A stretch of 64,000 nt of DNA, from assembly GCF_900167915.1 (NCBI RefSeq), contig NZ_FUYM01000009.1, positions 1 through 64,000 on the forward strand. Reading direction: 5' to 3'. Position 1 is the stretch's first letter; the number at the start of each line of letters is the position of its first letter. Source of the DNA: Rhizorhabdus histidinilytica (GTDB lineage Bacteria > Pseudomonadota > Alphaproteobacteria > Sphingomonadales > Sphingomonadaceae). Positions 18,428 to 26,678 of the stretch are shown here, piece after piece. The notes under the pieces are model-generated. The model ran no database searches. It was given only the letters and a program-made list of their open reading frames with translations, and had not been told where the DNA came from. A program made the position numbers and the translations under genes.

Positions 18428-18450
18428 CTTAAGCGCGCTGAAGCACGTCG

Positions 18451-19515
18451 TCAGTCGATCCCGAGCAGTTCCGCCGCATTGCCGCCGAGGATGCGGCGCT
18501 GGCTGTCCTCGTCGAGTCCGGCGACGACCGACGCCGGATCATAATGACCCATGTCGAACGGATAGTCGGTGCCGAGCACGACCCGTCCGACGCCGACCTC
18601 GTCGATCAGCCGGGCGAGGTGGCGCGGCTCGTAGACGAGGCTGTCGAACCAGATTCGCTTGAGCTGCTCGGACGGGGCGCAGGAGCAGCCGTCCGCCTCG
18701 GGCCGGACCGCATGGCCATGGTCCGACCGGCCGACATAGGTCGGCAGATAGCCGCCGCCATGGACGGTGACGATCTTCAACCGGCGATGCCGGTCGAGCG
18801 TCCCGCCGAAGATCAGCTTCGACAGGCACAGCGCGGTCTCGAACGGCTGGCCGACGATGTTCATCAGATAATGGTCGGCCAGCCGTTCGCCCAGCGTCGT
18901 GCCCCAGGGGTGGATCAGCACCACCGCGCCCAGTTCGTCGGCCTTGGCCCAGAAGGGATCGAAGCGGCGGTCGGCGATGTCGACGCCGTCGACCAGCGAC
19001 GATATCTCGACCCCCTTGAAGCCATGGTCGTGCATCGCCGTCTGGAGCTGCGCGGCGGCGCGCTCGGGATGCTGGAGCGCGACGGTGCCGAGGCCGACGA
19101 AGCGGTCGGGATGCGCGGCGCAGACCGTGGCGATCGCATCGTTCATCCGCTGGACGATGCGATCGGCGAGGTCGGGCTCGGCCCAATAATGATATTGGGT
19201 CGGCGACGGGCTGATCGCCTGCACGTCGACCCCCATCGCATCCATGTCGCGCAATCGCTCGTCGGCGCCGGTCAGGCGCGGCATCAACGCGCCGATCCGT
19301 TCGCGGTTGACCGCGAGCGAGGCCGCCCCGATCGCCGCTGCCTCCGCACCCGCGCGTTCGGCGAGCAGCGGATGGCCCGCGACCAGCGCCTCGACCTCGG
19401 GGGCGGCGAGGTGACAGTGCAGGTCGATCGTCCGGAAGGGCAGCCGCGCGACCGGCGTGCCCAGTGCCACCGGGACGGTCTGCGGCGAGCAGCGGTGCAG
19501 CATCGCGTCGGTCAT
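18451..19515 (-). CDS. ACMSD-like amidohydrolase-family protein (decarboxylase or hydratase), cytoplasmic
   Basis: The 354-residue product is an amidohydrolase-2 TIM barrel with metal and active-site motifs IDLHCHL, VLIHPWG, HGGGYLPTYVGR and GTDYPFDMG. Relatives include aminocarboxymuconate semialdehyde decarboxylase, gamma-resorcylate and 5-carboxyvanillate decarboxylases and oxalomesaconate hydratase, all aromatic-pathway enzymes. No signal peptide is seen. A SnoaL-like gene starts the transcription unit 11 bases upstream. A related but Tat-exported enzyme lies at 23871-24932. Non-oxidative decarboxylation or hydration of an aromatic acid or ring-cleavage product is likely. Confidence 0.88.
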   Translation of the reverse strand: MTDAMLHRCSPQTVPVALGTPVARLPFRTIDLHCHLAAPEVEALVAGHPLLAERAGAEAAAIGAASLAVNRERIGALMPRLTGADERLRDMDAMGVDVQAISPSPTQYHYWAEPDLADRIVQRMNDAIATVCAAHPDRFVGLGTVALQHPERAAAQLQTAMHDHGFKGVEISSLVDGVDIADRRFDPFWAKADELGAVVLIHPWGTTLGERLADHYLMNIVGQPFETALCLSKLIFGGTLDRHRRLKIVTVHGGGYLPTYVGRSDHGHAVRPEADGCSCAPSEQLKRIWFDSLVYEPRHLARLIDEVGVGRVVLGTDYPFDMGHYDPASVVAGLDEDSQRRILGGNAAELLGID

Positions 19516-19526
19516 CGCAGGGCTCC

Positions 19527-19913
19527 TCAGGCGGGCAGGTTGGTGGACTGGAAGGCGATCATCCGCCAGCCGCCGTCGCGCCAGGCCCAGACCTGGAGCG
19601 CCTGGGCGCGGGTGCGGATCGGCTCCTCGCGGCCGCGCGGCAGGACCAGATTGTCCATCGTCCCGGTCATCACCGCGACGTCGCCGATGATGCGGACGTC
19701 GAGCGGGCCGCGCGATGCCTCCAGGAAGGCGAGCTCCTGCTCGACGAAGCGGAAATAGGCGTCGAAATCATCGGTGACGCCGCGCGTGTGGGTGTGGGTG
19801 ACATCAGGCGCGACGATCGTGCGCAGCGTCGCGAAATCCCGCGCCACCAGCGCCTCGCCGCGCCGTTGCTCGGCCGCGATCACCCCAGCTATTCCGCGCT
19901 CGCCCTCGTCCAT
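19527..19913 (-). CDS. SnoaL-like/DUF4440-type NTF2-fold protein
   Basis: The 128-residue product has the NTF2-like pattern, with GVIAAEQRRGEALVARDFA, then VTHTHTRGVTDDFDAYFRF and a C-terminal WRMIAFQSTNL. The His-Thr-His-Thr stretch is common in DUF4440 proteins. Function cannot be assigned beyond a probable small-molecule isomerase, lyase or accessory role. It is transcribed divergently from the Rieske gene and sits immediately upstream of the amidohydrolase. The 213-base divergent region holds island motif copy 3. Confidence 0.75.
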   Translation of the reverse strand: MDEGERGIAGVIAAEQRRGEALVARDFATLRTIVAPDVTHTHTRGVTDDFDAYFRFVEQELAFLEASRGPLDVRIIGDVAVMTGTMDNLVLPRGREEPIRTRAQALQVWAWRDGGWRMIAFQSTNLPA

Positions 19914-20030
19914 CGCCGTCCGCTCCTCCCATCACTTCGGACAGGCCATAGGAAGACCATGCGCCGCACCCCAATCGAAAGTGCCGATGGCATCCATCAT
20001 CGCGGTCGATACGCACCCATATGCGGCAGC

Positions 20031-20059
20031 GATGCAACGGATCGCCAACGCTGATTTCC
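20031..20059 (+). promoter_or_regulatory. Island motif copy 3 (upstream of Rieske-VOC operon)
   Basis: This 29-base site starts GATGCAACGGATCGCC and ends GATTTCC. It is the last part of a wider array in which GAT recurs at 19986, 20008, 20031 and 20053, a period of 22-23 bases. A -10-like TACGAT starts 19 bases after GATTTCC. The motif ends 67 bases before the start codon. Confidence 0.55.
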
Positions 20060-20126
20060 GGCCGATCGCCAAGCTCTCTACGATCCCGCGCCGAGCCCGC
20101 GACCATGACCGGGCCGGGAGGGAGAG

Positions 20127-21215
20127 ATGAGTTTCCTGCGCAACGCCTGGTATGTCGCCGGGTGGTCCGGCGATCTGGGGACCGCGCCGCGGCGCATCCG
20201 GGTCCTCGGCGAATGGATCGCCCTGTTCCGGCTGGCCGACGGCACCGCCGCGGCGATCGGCGACCGCTGCCCCCACCGCTTCGCCTCGCTCGGCGACGGC
20301 AAGCTGGTCGGTGACAGCCTGCAATGCCCCTATCACGGCCTGCGCTTCGACCGCGACGGGCGCTGCGTCCACAACCCGCACGGCGACGGCAGCGTCCCGG
20401 CCGGTAGCGGGGTGCGGTCCTATCCGCTGGTCGAGCGGCACGGCGCGCTGTGGATCTGGACCGGCGAGCCCGGACGCGCCGACCCGGCCGCTATCCCCGA
20501 CTTCGCCCGCTTCGACGATCCCGCGCTCGCCGTCTCGCGCGGCTATCTCAAGGTGACCGCGCCCTATGAGCTGGTGACCGACAATCTGCTCGACCTCAGC
20601 CACGCCGCCTTTCTCCATCCCTTCCTCGCCTCCCCCGACGCGGCCGACCGCACGCGCACCGGCGTCCGGCAGGAGGGCAACACGGTCTGGTCGCAGCTCT
20701 GGATCGAGCGCGAGCCGGTCACGCCGCTGTTCCGGCTGGTGTGGGACCATCCCGACGACCAGGCCGAGATGCGCTCGCACATGCGCTGGACGGCGCCGTC
20801 GAGCCTCTATCTCGACGTCGGGATGACGCCGGACGGCATCGACCCCGACGACAGCCCCGCCTTGCCGAGCGCGCATCTGCTGACCCCCGAGACCGAGGGC
20901 TCGACCCATTATTTCTGGATGGTCGGGCGCAATCGCGGGCAGGCGGACGCCGCAATCGGCGAGAGGATCCATGCCGGTATCGCCCGCGCCTTCGCCGAGG
21001 AGGACGAGCCGATGATCGCGCGGGTCGCCGAGAATATGGACGGCGCCGATTTCTGGTCGCTGCGGCCGATGATCCTGGCCGGTGACGCCGCCGCCGTCCG
21101 CGCCCGCCGCATCCTGGCGCAAATGATCCGCGCGGAGGGGGCCACGCCCGCCACACCCGACGCCACCCGCATCCCCGCCATCGAAGGAACCCAACATGGC
21201 CATCATCGGAATTGA
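20127..21215 (+). CDS. Rieske non-haem iron oxygenase, vanillate demethylase (VanA)-like
   Basis: The 362-residue product has an N-terminal Rieske [2Fe-2S] centre (Cys48, His50, Cys67, His70 in RCPHR and QCPYHGL) and a catalytic domain with the mononuclear iron ligands in DNLLDLSHAAFLH (His159, His164, bridging Asp152 nearby). The N terminus MSFLRNAWYVAGW is typical of the single-component alpha-only group of O-demethylases and dicamba-type monooxygenases. It hydroxylates or demethylates an aromatic ring substrate and needs electrons from a reductase, which is not encoded in this window. It overlaps the next gene by 20 bases. Confidence 0.92.
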   Translation: MSFLRNAWYVAGWSGDLGTAPRRIRVLGEWIALFRLADGTAAAIGDRCPHRFASLGDGKLVGDSLQCPYHGLRFDRDGRCVHNPHGDGSVPAGSGVRSYPLVERHGALWIWTGEPGRADPAAIPDFARFDDPALAVSRGYLKVTAPYELVTDNLLDLSHAAFLHPFLASPDAADRTRTGVRQEGNTVWSQLWIEREPVTPLFRLVWDHPDDQAEMRSHMRWTAPSSLYLDVGMTPDGIDPDDSPALPSAHLLTPETEGSTHYFWMVGRNRGQADAAIGERIHAGIARAFAEEDEPMIARVAENMDGADFWSLRPMILAGDAAAVRARRILAQMIRAEGATPATPDATRIPAIEGTQHGHHRN

Positions 21216-22200
21216 ACGCATCCTCTACCGCGTCGACGACGTCGACCGGTCGATCCGCTTCTTCGAGGATTTCGGCCTGCCGCTGCTCGACCGCGACGAG
21301 GGCGGCGCCTGTTTCCGCCTGCCCGACAATGCGCGGGTCGACATCCGCGCGATCGCGACCGATCCAGTGCCGGGATCGCAGATCGTCGGCATCGGCGTCC
21401 ATGAGATCGTCTGGGGCGTCGACACCGCCGAGAATCTCGAACGGCTGGTCGCCCGCCTCGCCACCGACCGCGAAGTGCGCCGCGACGCCGACGGCATCTG
21501 CCATTTCGTCGCCGACGGCGGCATCGCGATGGGGCTGCGCCACTGGCCCGAGAAGCGGCAGATCTTCGCGCCGACCGAGCCGGTCAACTCGCCCGGCAAC
21601 CTGCAGCGGATGAACGTCCACCGCCGCTGGATCGCCCGCGCCCGACCGAAGGGGATCAGCCATATCGGCGTGATCTCGCCCGACATCGAGGGCCTCGCCA
21701 CTTTCCTGCGCGAGCGGCTCGACTTCCGCCTGAGCGACCGGCAGCGCAGCTTCGCGGTCTATGTCCGCGCCGACGGGGTCAACGACCACCATAATCTGGC
21801 AATCCTCAACGCCAATGCCGGTCTGCCCGGGATGGACGGCACGCTGCGCTTCCACCACGTCAACTATGTCGTCACCGACCTCGACGAGATGATGGCGGGC
21901 AAGAACCACCTCGAACGGCGCGGCTGGCCGAAGTCCGAATGGGGGATCGGCCGCCACCGCATCGCATCGGCGCTGTTCTGCTACTTCCCCTGCCCGGCGG
22001 GCGGCGAGGCCGAATATGGCGCGGATTCGGACGCGCTCGACGACAACTGGATTCCGCGCGACTTCAGCCCGATGTTCGGCATCGCCCACTGGATGCACGA
22101 CCTGCCCGGCTTCCTGCGCGACGGCGCCGAGTGGGACGTGACCTTCGCGGCCGACGGCGTGCCCACCAAGGGCGGCATCCAACCTCACTCTGATCTCTGA
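21196..22200 (+). CDS. VOC-fold (extradiol-type) dioxygenase
   Basis: The 334-residue product has two vicinal-oxygen-chelate modules. The second module carries a plausible His-His-Glu iron triad: GISHIGV, LRFHHVNYV and GEAEYGAD. The layout resembles type I extradiol dioxygenases that cleave catechols, but sequence elements outside the triad are unfamiliar, so a related VOC reaction is possible. The 20-base overlap with the Rieske gene indicates tight coupling, and the pairing of hydroxylase/demethylase with a ring-cleaving enzyme is chemically sensible. Confidence 0.78.
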   Translation: MAIIGIERILYRVDDVDRSIRFFEDFGLPLLDRDEGGACFRLPDNARVDIRAIATDPVPGSQIVGIGVHEIVWGVDTAENLERLVARLATDREVRRDADGICHFVADGGIAMGLRHWPEKRQIFAPTEPVNSPGNLQRMNVHRRWIARARPKGISHIGVISPDIEGLATFLRERLDFRLSDRQRSFAVYVRADGVNDHHNLAILNANAGLPGMDGTLRFHHVNYVVTDLDEMMAGKNHLERRGWPKSEWGIGRHRIASALFCYFPCPAGGEAEYGADSDALDDNWIPRDFSPMFGIAHWMHDLPGFLRDGAEWDVTFAADGVPTKGGIQPHSDL

Positions 22201-22258
22201 GAAGCTTGGTTGGAAATGCGCCTGTCGGCGCATTCCCGGAAGACGCATTGTCCGCGCT

Positions 22259-22287
22259 TATGCGGCGCATCGCGAATGAAGATTTCC
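22259..22287 (+). promoter_or_regulatory. Island motif copy 4 (upstream of flavoprotein gene)
   Basis: This 29-base site starts TATGCGGCGCATCGCG and ends GATTTCC. Its last 19 bases align without gaps to copies 2 and 3. A -10-like TAATCG starts 21 bases after GATTTCC. It lies 90 bases upstream of the start codon at 22378, in a 177-base gap with no other visible element. Confidence 0.5.
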
Positions 22288-22377
22288 GACGGCTTTCCCG
22301 AGCCAACATAATCGTCCTGCACCGTGAATCCGGCCCGATCGAACGGGCCGGCGGACAGAAACGAGGATCAGGAAAGC

Positions 22378-23577
22378 ATGTCTCCAGAGGCGCAGATGAA
22401 GAGCGAGACCAGCGGCGAGGCCGGGGCCGGGGGCGTCCCGTCCCACGCCGACTGCGTCGCCATGGCGGAAGAACTGGCCCCCCGGCTGGCGCCGTTCGTC
22501 GACGAGGCCGAGCGGTCGCGGCGGGTGCCCAAGGGCGCGGCCGACGCACTGATCGCATCGGGGCTGATGCCGCTGGTGCGCCCGGCCCGCCATGGCGGCT
22601 ATGAGCATGGCTGGATGGCCTATGCCGACGTTCTCGCCCCGATCGCGCGGCAATCGGGATCGCTCGCCTGGGTGCTGGGCTTCCTGCTCCATCACCAATG
22701 GGCGCTCGGCTTCTTCCCGCAGGCGACCCAGGACGAAGTCTACAGCCAGGCCGCCGATCCGTGCATCGCGTCCATGTTCGCCCCGTCCGGCCGGGCGAAG
22801 GCGGAGGGGAGCAAGCTGCGTCTCAACGGCGAATGGTCCTTCTCCTCCGGCATCGACAATTGCGATTGGGTGATGCTGGGCGGCTTCGCCGAGGTCGCCC
22901 CGGGCGAGCCGCCGGTCAATGGCTGGTTCCTGCTCAAGCCCGGCCAGTTCGAGGTGCGCGACACCTGGCACGCGGTCGGGCTGAGCGGCACCGGATCGAA
23001 CAATGTCGTGGTCCGCGACGCGTTGATCGACGAGGATCATTGGGTGCGCGCCGATCCCTTCGGCAACGACGACATGAGCGCGCGCAGCGGCAATGGCGGC
23101 ATCCGCTTCACCACCCCACCGGCCGGACAGTTCCAATATGGGCTGGTCGCACCGATGATCGGGATCGCGATGGCGCTGCACGCGGAGGTGCTGCGCTTCA
23201 ACGCCGGGCGGCAGGGCCTGCTGATCCCCGGCAAGATCGCCGACGATCCCTTCCTCCAGGCCGGGCTCGGCGAGTCCGAGGCCGAACTGGCGGCGGCCTA
23301 TGCGGCGATGAGCAAGCTCGACGACGCGATCACGGCCGGCGAGATGCGCACCCCCGACGGGATCGCACGCTTCCGGGCGGGGATGGGCTTCGTCGCCAAG
23401 ACGATCACCACCGCATCGGAACGGCTCTTCTACCTGAGCGGTGGGCGCGGGCTCGACAGCCGCAAGCCGCTCAGCCGCCACTGGCGCGACCTGCACGCGA
23501 TCACCAACCATGCCGCGCTCAAATATGAGGTGATGTTCCAGGGCCTCGGCCAGGCAGCGCTCGCCCGCGTCGGCTGA
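22378..23577 (+). CDS. Acyl-CoA dehydrogenase-fold flavoprotein, probable group D monooxygenase (HpaB/HsaA/DszC-like)
   Basis: The 399-residue product starts at ATG 22378 behind AGGAAAG; an in-frame start at 22324 is less well placed. It has the acyl-CoA dehydrogenase layout (N-terminal helices, a beta middle domain with LNGEWSFSSGIDNCDWVMLGG and VGLSGTGSNNVVV, split here, and a C-terminal helical domain with YLSGGRGLDSRKPLSRHWRD). The typical catalytic Glu of true dehydrogenases is not obvious, and the C-terminal pattern fits flavin-dependent hydroxylases such as HsaA and DszC. These need reduced flavin from a partner reductase, absent here. It probably hydroxylates an island intermediate. 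Confidence 0.8.
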   Translation: MSPEAQMKSETSGEAGAGGVPSHADCVAMAEELAPRLAPFVDEAERSRRVPKGAADALIASGLMPLVRPARHGGYEHGWMAYADVLAPIARQSGSLAWVLGFLLHHQWALGFFPQATQDEVYSQAADPCIASMFAPSGRAKAEGSKLRLNGEWSFSSGIDNCDWVMLGGFAEVAPGEPPVNGWFLLKPGQFEVRDTWHAVGLSGTGSNNVVVRDALIDEDHWVRADPFGNDDMSARSGNGGIRFTTPPAGQFQYGLVAPMIGIAMALHAEVLRFNAGRQGLLIPGKIADDPFLQAGLGESEAELAAAYAAMSKLDDAITAGEMRTPDGIARFRAGMGFVAKTITTASERLFYLSGGRGLDSRKPLSRHWRDLHAITNHAALKYEVMFQGLGQAALARVG

Positions 23578-23663
23578 CGGCCGGCAGGCAGAAAGGAAGG
23601 GTGGTCGCCGGGATCGGCGGCCGCCCTTCAGAACATCGTGCGATCAATATGATGCACCCATCC

Positions 23664-23815
23664 CCGCTCATCCTGAGAGTCTGGCTCAAAAGTCCCCGCT
23701 CGCCCTGAGGAAGCATTGAGCGTAGGCGAAATGCTGTCTCGAAGGGACGTTCGAGGCTGGAAATATCCTTCGAGATGGGCCTTCGCCAGGCTCAGTCCCT
23801 CCTCAGGATGAGCGG
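23664..23815. repeat. 152-bp interspersed repeat, copy B
   Basis: It differs from copy A (12069-12220) at about four positions and is in the same orientation. It fills most of the gap between the convergent flavoprotein and amidohydrolase genes. The flanks are unrelated, which points to spread of a defined unit rather than a large duplication. Confidence 0.9.
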
Positions 23816-23870
23816 TAAGGCACTTTCCGGTCAGACTCTCAGGATGTGCGGGTCAGGCTTTGATTCCGGA

Positions 23871-24932
23871 TCAGAGGCCGAGCAACGCGGCGGGGGTGGT
23901 CCGCGCGATCCGCGTCACGTCGGCGGCCGAGAGGTTCGGCGTCGCGCGCAGCGCCGACAGGCCGTCGGCCTCGCCCACCGGGAAATCGCTGCCGAGCACG
24001 ATCCGGTCGACACCGACCACCCGGATCAGCGCCGCGAGGATCTCGGGCCCGTACACGCAGCTATCGTAGTAGAAGTCCTTGAGATAGGCGCTGGGCAGCT
24101 TGCTGATGTTGCGGCTGGTGTCAGGCCGCTCATGCGCGTTGCGGTCGAGCCGGCCGTAATAATGCGGCAGGAAGCCGCCGCCATGCGCGATGACGATCTT
24201 GGCGCGCGGGAATTTGTCGAACACGCCATTGTAGATGATCGAGGTCATCACCTTGATCTCCTCGACCCCCTGCCCGACCGAATTGGCGAGCGCGAAGCCG
24301 TCGAGCGGCGGCTCCTTGCCCTGGCCGTGCGGGTGGATGAACACGGTGACGCCGAAATGCTGGATCGCCTCCCACAGCGGGTCGAAGCGGGGATCGCCGA
24401 AATAGGCGCCGTCGGGCGATTGCGAGGAGAGCTGCAGCACCTTCATGCCGAGCTGCGTCACCGCGCGCTCGAGCTCGGGGATGGCGAGCTTAAGGTCCTG
24501 GGTCGGCAGGCCGAACGCGCCGTGAAAGCGGCCGGGATGCGCCTTCACCCAGTCGCGCGCGATCCGGTCGTTGACCCGCTGGTGGACGCCCAGGTCGTGC
24601 CGGGCATCGCCCCAGCTGATCCCCTGGGTCGCATTGGAATGGCCGACGACGTGGGCCTGCACGCCATATTTGTCCATGTGCGCGACATGGACCTCGGGCG
24701 AGGCGAAGCCCTGCATCCAGGCGGCGAGGTCGGTGCTCACCATCTGCCCGGTGATCAGGTTGGGCAGGTCCGGATCGATCATGTGGGTGTGGAAGTCGAT
24801 CGCCCCGGCGGTGCCGCCGGCGGCAAGCAGCGCCGATCCGGGCAGGCCCGCGGCGAGCGCGGCGGCCGCCCCGCCCGCCGCGGCCTTGAGGAAGGATCGT
24901 CTCGCCATCCGGCAGCGGGGGCAGCTCATCAT
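23871..24932 (-). CDS. Tat-exported ACMSD-like amidohydrolase
   Basis: The 353-residue product begins with a twin-arginine signal (MARRSFLKAAAGGAAAAL) followed by an Ala-rich stretch, so a periplasmic location is expected. The amidohydrolase-2 motifs are IDFHTHM, FIHPHG, IAHGGGFLPHYYGR and GSDFPVG. AGGAGAG stands before tandem ATG codons at 24932 and 24929. It is a diverged paralogue of the cytoplasmic enzyme at 18451-19515. Export of this family is uncommon and suggests that a first hydrolytic or decarboxylating step happens outside the cytoplasm. Confidence 0.87.
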   Translation of the reverse strand: MMSCPRCRMARRSFLKAAAGGAAAALAAGLPGSALLAAGGTAGAIDFHTHMIDPDLPNLITGQMVSTDLAAWMQGFASPEVHVAHMDKYGVQAHVVGHSNATQGISWGDARHDLGVHQRVNDRIARDWVKAHPGRFHGAFGLPTQDLKLAIPELERAVTQLGMKVLQLSSQSPDGAYFGDPRFDPLWEAIQHFGVTVFIHPHGQGKEPPLDGFALANSVGQGVEEIKVMTSIIYNGVFDKFPRAKIVIAHGGGFLPHYYGRLDRNAHERPDTSRNISKLPSAYLKDFYYDSCVYGPEILAALIRVVGVDRIVLGSDFPVGEADGLSALRATPNLSAADVTRIARTTPAALLGL

Positions 24933-25044
24933 CGTCTCTCCTGTTGGGGCATCGCCCCCAGCTTGGGGACCCGCCGGCCCGCATCAAATCAGATGTCGCG
25001 ATGATCCGCATAGGACTCGATGATGCGTTCCCATCATCGCCGCC

Positions 25045-25073
25045 GATGAATCCCATCATGGTTGCTGCTTTCC
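25045..25073 (+). promoter_or_regulatory. Island motif copy 5 (upstream of NmrA-like gene)
   Basis: This 29-base site starts GATGAATCCCATCATGG and ends GCTTTCC. It matches copy 1 at 23 of 29 positions. A further GATG unit, GATGCGTTCCCATCATCG, begins 23 bases upstream at 25022. A -10-like TAGTTT starts 19 bases after the motif. The motif ends 54 bases before ATG 25128; the divergent amidohydrolase could also be controlled from here. Confidence 0.5.
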
Positions 25074-25127
25074 GGCCCGCCCCGGCGTCGGCTAGTTTGC
25101 CCGAAACGATCCGGGAGCGAGTGCCAG

Positions 25128-25997
25128 ATGACCGTCCAGCCGACGATTTTCCTCAACTGCGCGGGCAGCAGGACGCAGCGCGAGGTGCGCGACGTGCTGG
25201 CGCGGCAGGGCCGGCCGATGCGCACCTATGGCCGGACGCTCGACGCCGCCGCGATGAAGGCGGCCGGAGTCGCCGACACCCGCCAGGGCGGGCTGCTCGA
25301 CATCGACGCGCTCGCCGCCGCGATGGACGGGTGCGGCACGGTGATCCACATGGCGCCCGCGCTCCAGGACAAGGAGGTCGCGATGGGGCAGTTCGCGATC
25401 GACGCCGCCCGCCGCGCCGGGGTCGATCGGTTCGTCTACGTCTCGGTGATCAACCCGCAGATCGACTATCTGATGAACCACCGCGCCAAGCTGGCGGTCG
25501 AGGATTATCTGATCGGATCGGGGCTCAACTACACGATCGTCCGCCCGATGCATTATTACCAGAATATCGACGTGGCGGCGGCGGTCGCCTCGGGGCGGAT
25601 GGCGCTGACCTATTCGGTGGACCGGCCGCTCGGCTTCGTCGACATGGCCGATGTCGGCGAGATCGTCGCCAAGGTCGCGATCGAGCCCGGCCACGACCAT
25701 GCCGCCTACGACCTGGCGAGCGACGACCATAGCGGCGTCGAGCTTGCGGCCATCCTGACCGACCTGACCGGCACGCCGATAGAGGCGTTCCGCCTGCCGC
25801 TCGACCAGATCGTCGCGATGCTGGCGCCGATGCTCGCGTCGGAACCCGGCGGCGTCGACTGGACCGCCAGCGCGATCGAGCGGCTGTTCACCTATTATGA
25901 CCGGTTCGGGCTGCGCGGGAACGCCAATGTCCTGTCCTGGCTGCTCGGCCGCAAGCCCAACGGCTTTGCCGACTATGCGCGCCGCTGCCTGAGCTGA
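25128..25997 (+). CDS. NmrA/atypical-SDR NAD(P)-binding protein
   Basis: The 289-residue product starts at ATG 25128 (an upstream start at 25062 lies inside motif copy 5). It is an atypical SDR: the usual N-terminal GxxGxxG is weakly kept (FLNCAGSRTQREV), followed by VIHMAPALQDKE, a YVSVINPQ strand and the Asn/Tyr-containing NYTIVRPMHYYQN typical of NmrA-like proteins. Such proteins act as NAD(P)H-dependent reductases or redox sensors. With a motif copy in its promoter it is probably part of the island regulon. The reaction is unknown. Confidence 0.8.
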   Translation: MTVQPTIFLNCAGSRTQREVRDVLARQGRPMRTYGRTLDAAAMKAAGVADTRQGGLLDIDALAAAMDGCGTVIHMAPALQDKEVAMGQFAIDAARRAGVDRFVYVSVINPQIDYLMNHRAKLAVEDYLIGSGLNYTIVRPMHYYQNIDVAAAVASGRMALTYSVDRPLGFVDMADVGEIVAKVAIEPGHDHAAYDLASDDHSGVELAAILTDLTGTPIEAFRLPLDQIVAMLAPMLASEPGGVDWTASAIERLFTYYDRFGLRGNANVLSWLLGRKPNGFADYARRCLS

Positions 25998-26136
25998 GCG
26001 CAAGGGGAGTGGCGGGGTCATCGCGGCATCTGGCGGCCGCGCGGCGCGAGCGTCCGTGCCGTTTCCGGCAAGCCGCCCTTGCCTCCGGAAAGGTCAGCCC
26101 TGCTTCGGGGCCGAACCGTCGAAAGAACCCCAAATG

Positions 26137-26162
26137 AAAAGGGGCGGCATCACTGCCGCCCC
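26137..26162 (-). terminator. Rho-independent terminator of the HU gene
   Basis: GGGGCGGC and GCCGCCCC arms (26141-26148 and 26155-26162) enclose a 6-base loop and are followed on the minus strand by UUUUCAUUU. It lies 40 bases downstream of the HU stop codon. Confidence 0.9.
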
Positions 26163-26202
26163 TCGCCAATAGCGTCCGCCGGGGGATGGCCCCCGGACGG
26201 GA

Positions 26203-26478
26203 TCAGCCGTTCAGCGCATCCTTCAGCGCCTTGGCGGCGGTGAACGAGACCTTCTTCGACGCCGCGATCGTCAGGGTCGCGCCGGTCGCCGGGTTGCGGC
26301 CTTCGCGCGCCGGACGGTCGGCGACCTTGAACTTGCCGAAGCCCGGCAGCGAAACTTCCTCACCCTTCTTGGCGGCGTCCGTGATCGCCTTCAGGGCGGC
26401 GTCGATGACGCGCTTGGCGGCAGCCTTGTCGATTCCCTGTTCGGCGGCGACGACGCCTGCGATGTCGGCAGTGTTCAT
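26203..26478 (-). CDS. hup: HU-family DNA-binding protein
   Basis: The 91-residue product is a typical HU/IHF fold: N-terminal helices, GEEVSLPGFGKFKV, the beta-arm RPAREGRNPATGATLTI and a C-terminal KVSFTAAKALKDALN. HU bends and compacts DNA as a dimer. ATG 26478 has AGGAG five bases upstream; an in-frame GTG at 26484 is possible but less likely. It is monocistronic with its own terminator. The conserved arm residues and lack of IHF-specific features favour HU. Confidence 0.95.
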   Translation of the reverse strand: MNTADIAGVVAAEQGIDKAAAKRVIDAALKAITDAAKKGEEVSLPGFGKFKVADRPAREGRNPATGATLTIAASKKVSFTAAKALKDALNG

Positions 26479-26678
26479 GATCACTCCTGGTCTTGCTTGT
26501 GTAAAGAAACCCTATTGCCCCGCCTGAGCGGCGCAAGGCGCCCCTTGTGCTCGGCTCTTTCGGCCGGAGCAATTGGAAAGTCGCCTGAAAGCGCGAAAAA
26601 TTACATTCATCGGCAAATTAGGGACGAATTTTCGACGGGACGCCCTTTACGTGCGCCGTTTCGAGGAACCGACAGCCG

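Noticed and set aside
20127-23577. Steroid ring degradation (KshA, HsaC, HsaA analogues) as the island pathway
   Set aside because: The enzyme classes fit loosely, but the Rieske protein is VanA-like and the VOC protein lacks recognisable HsaC sequence. No mce, kstD or hsaD-like gene is present.
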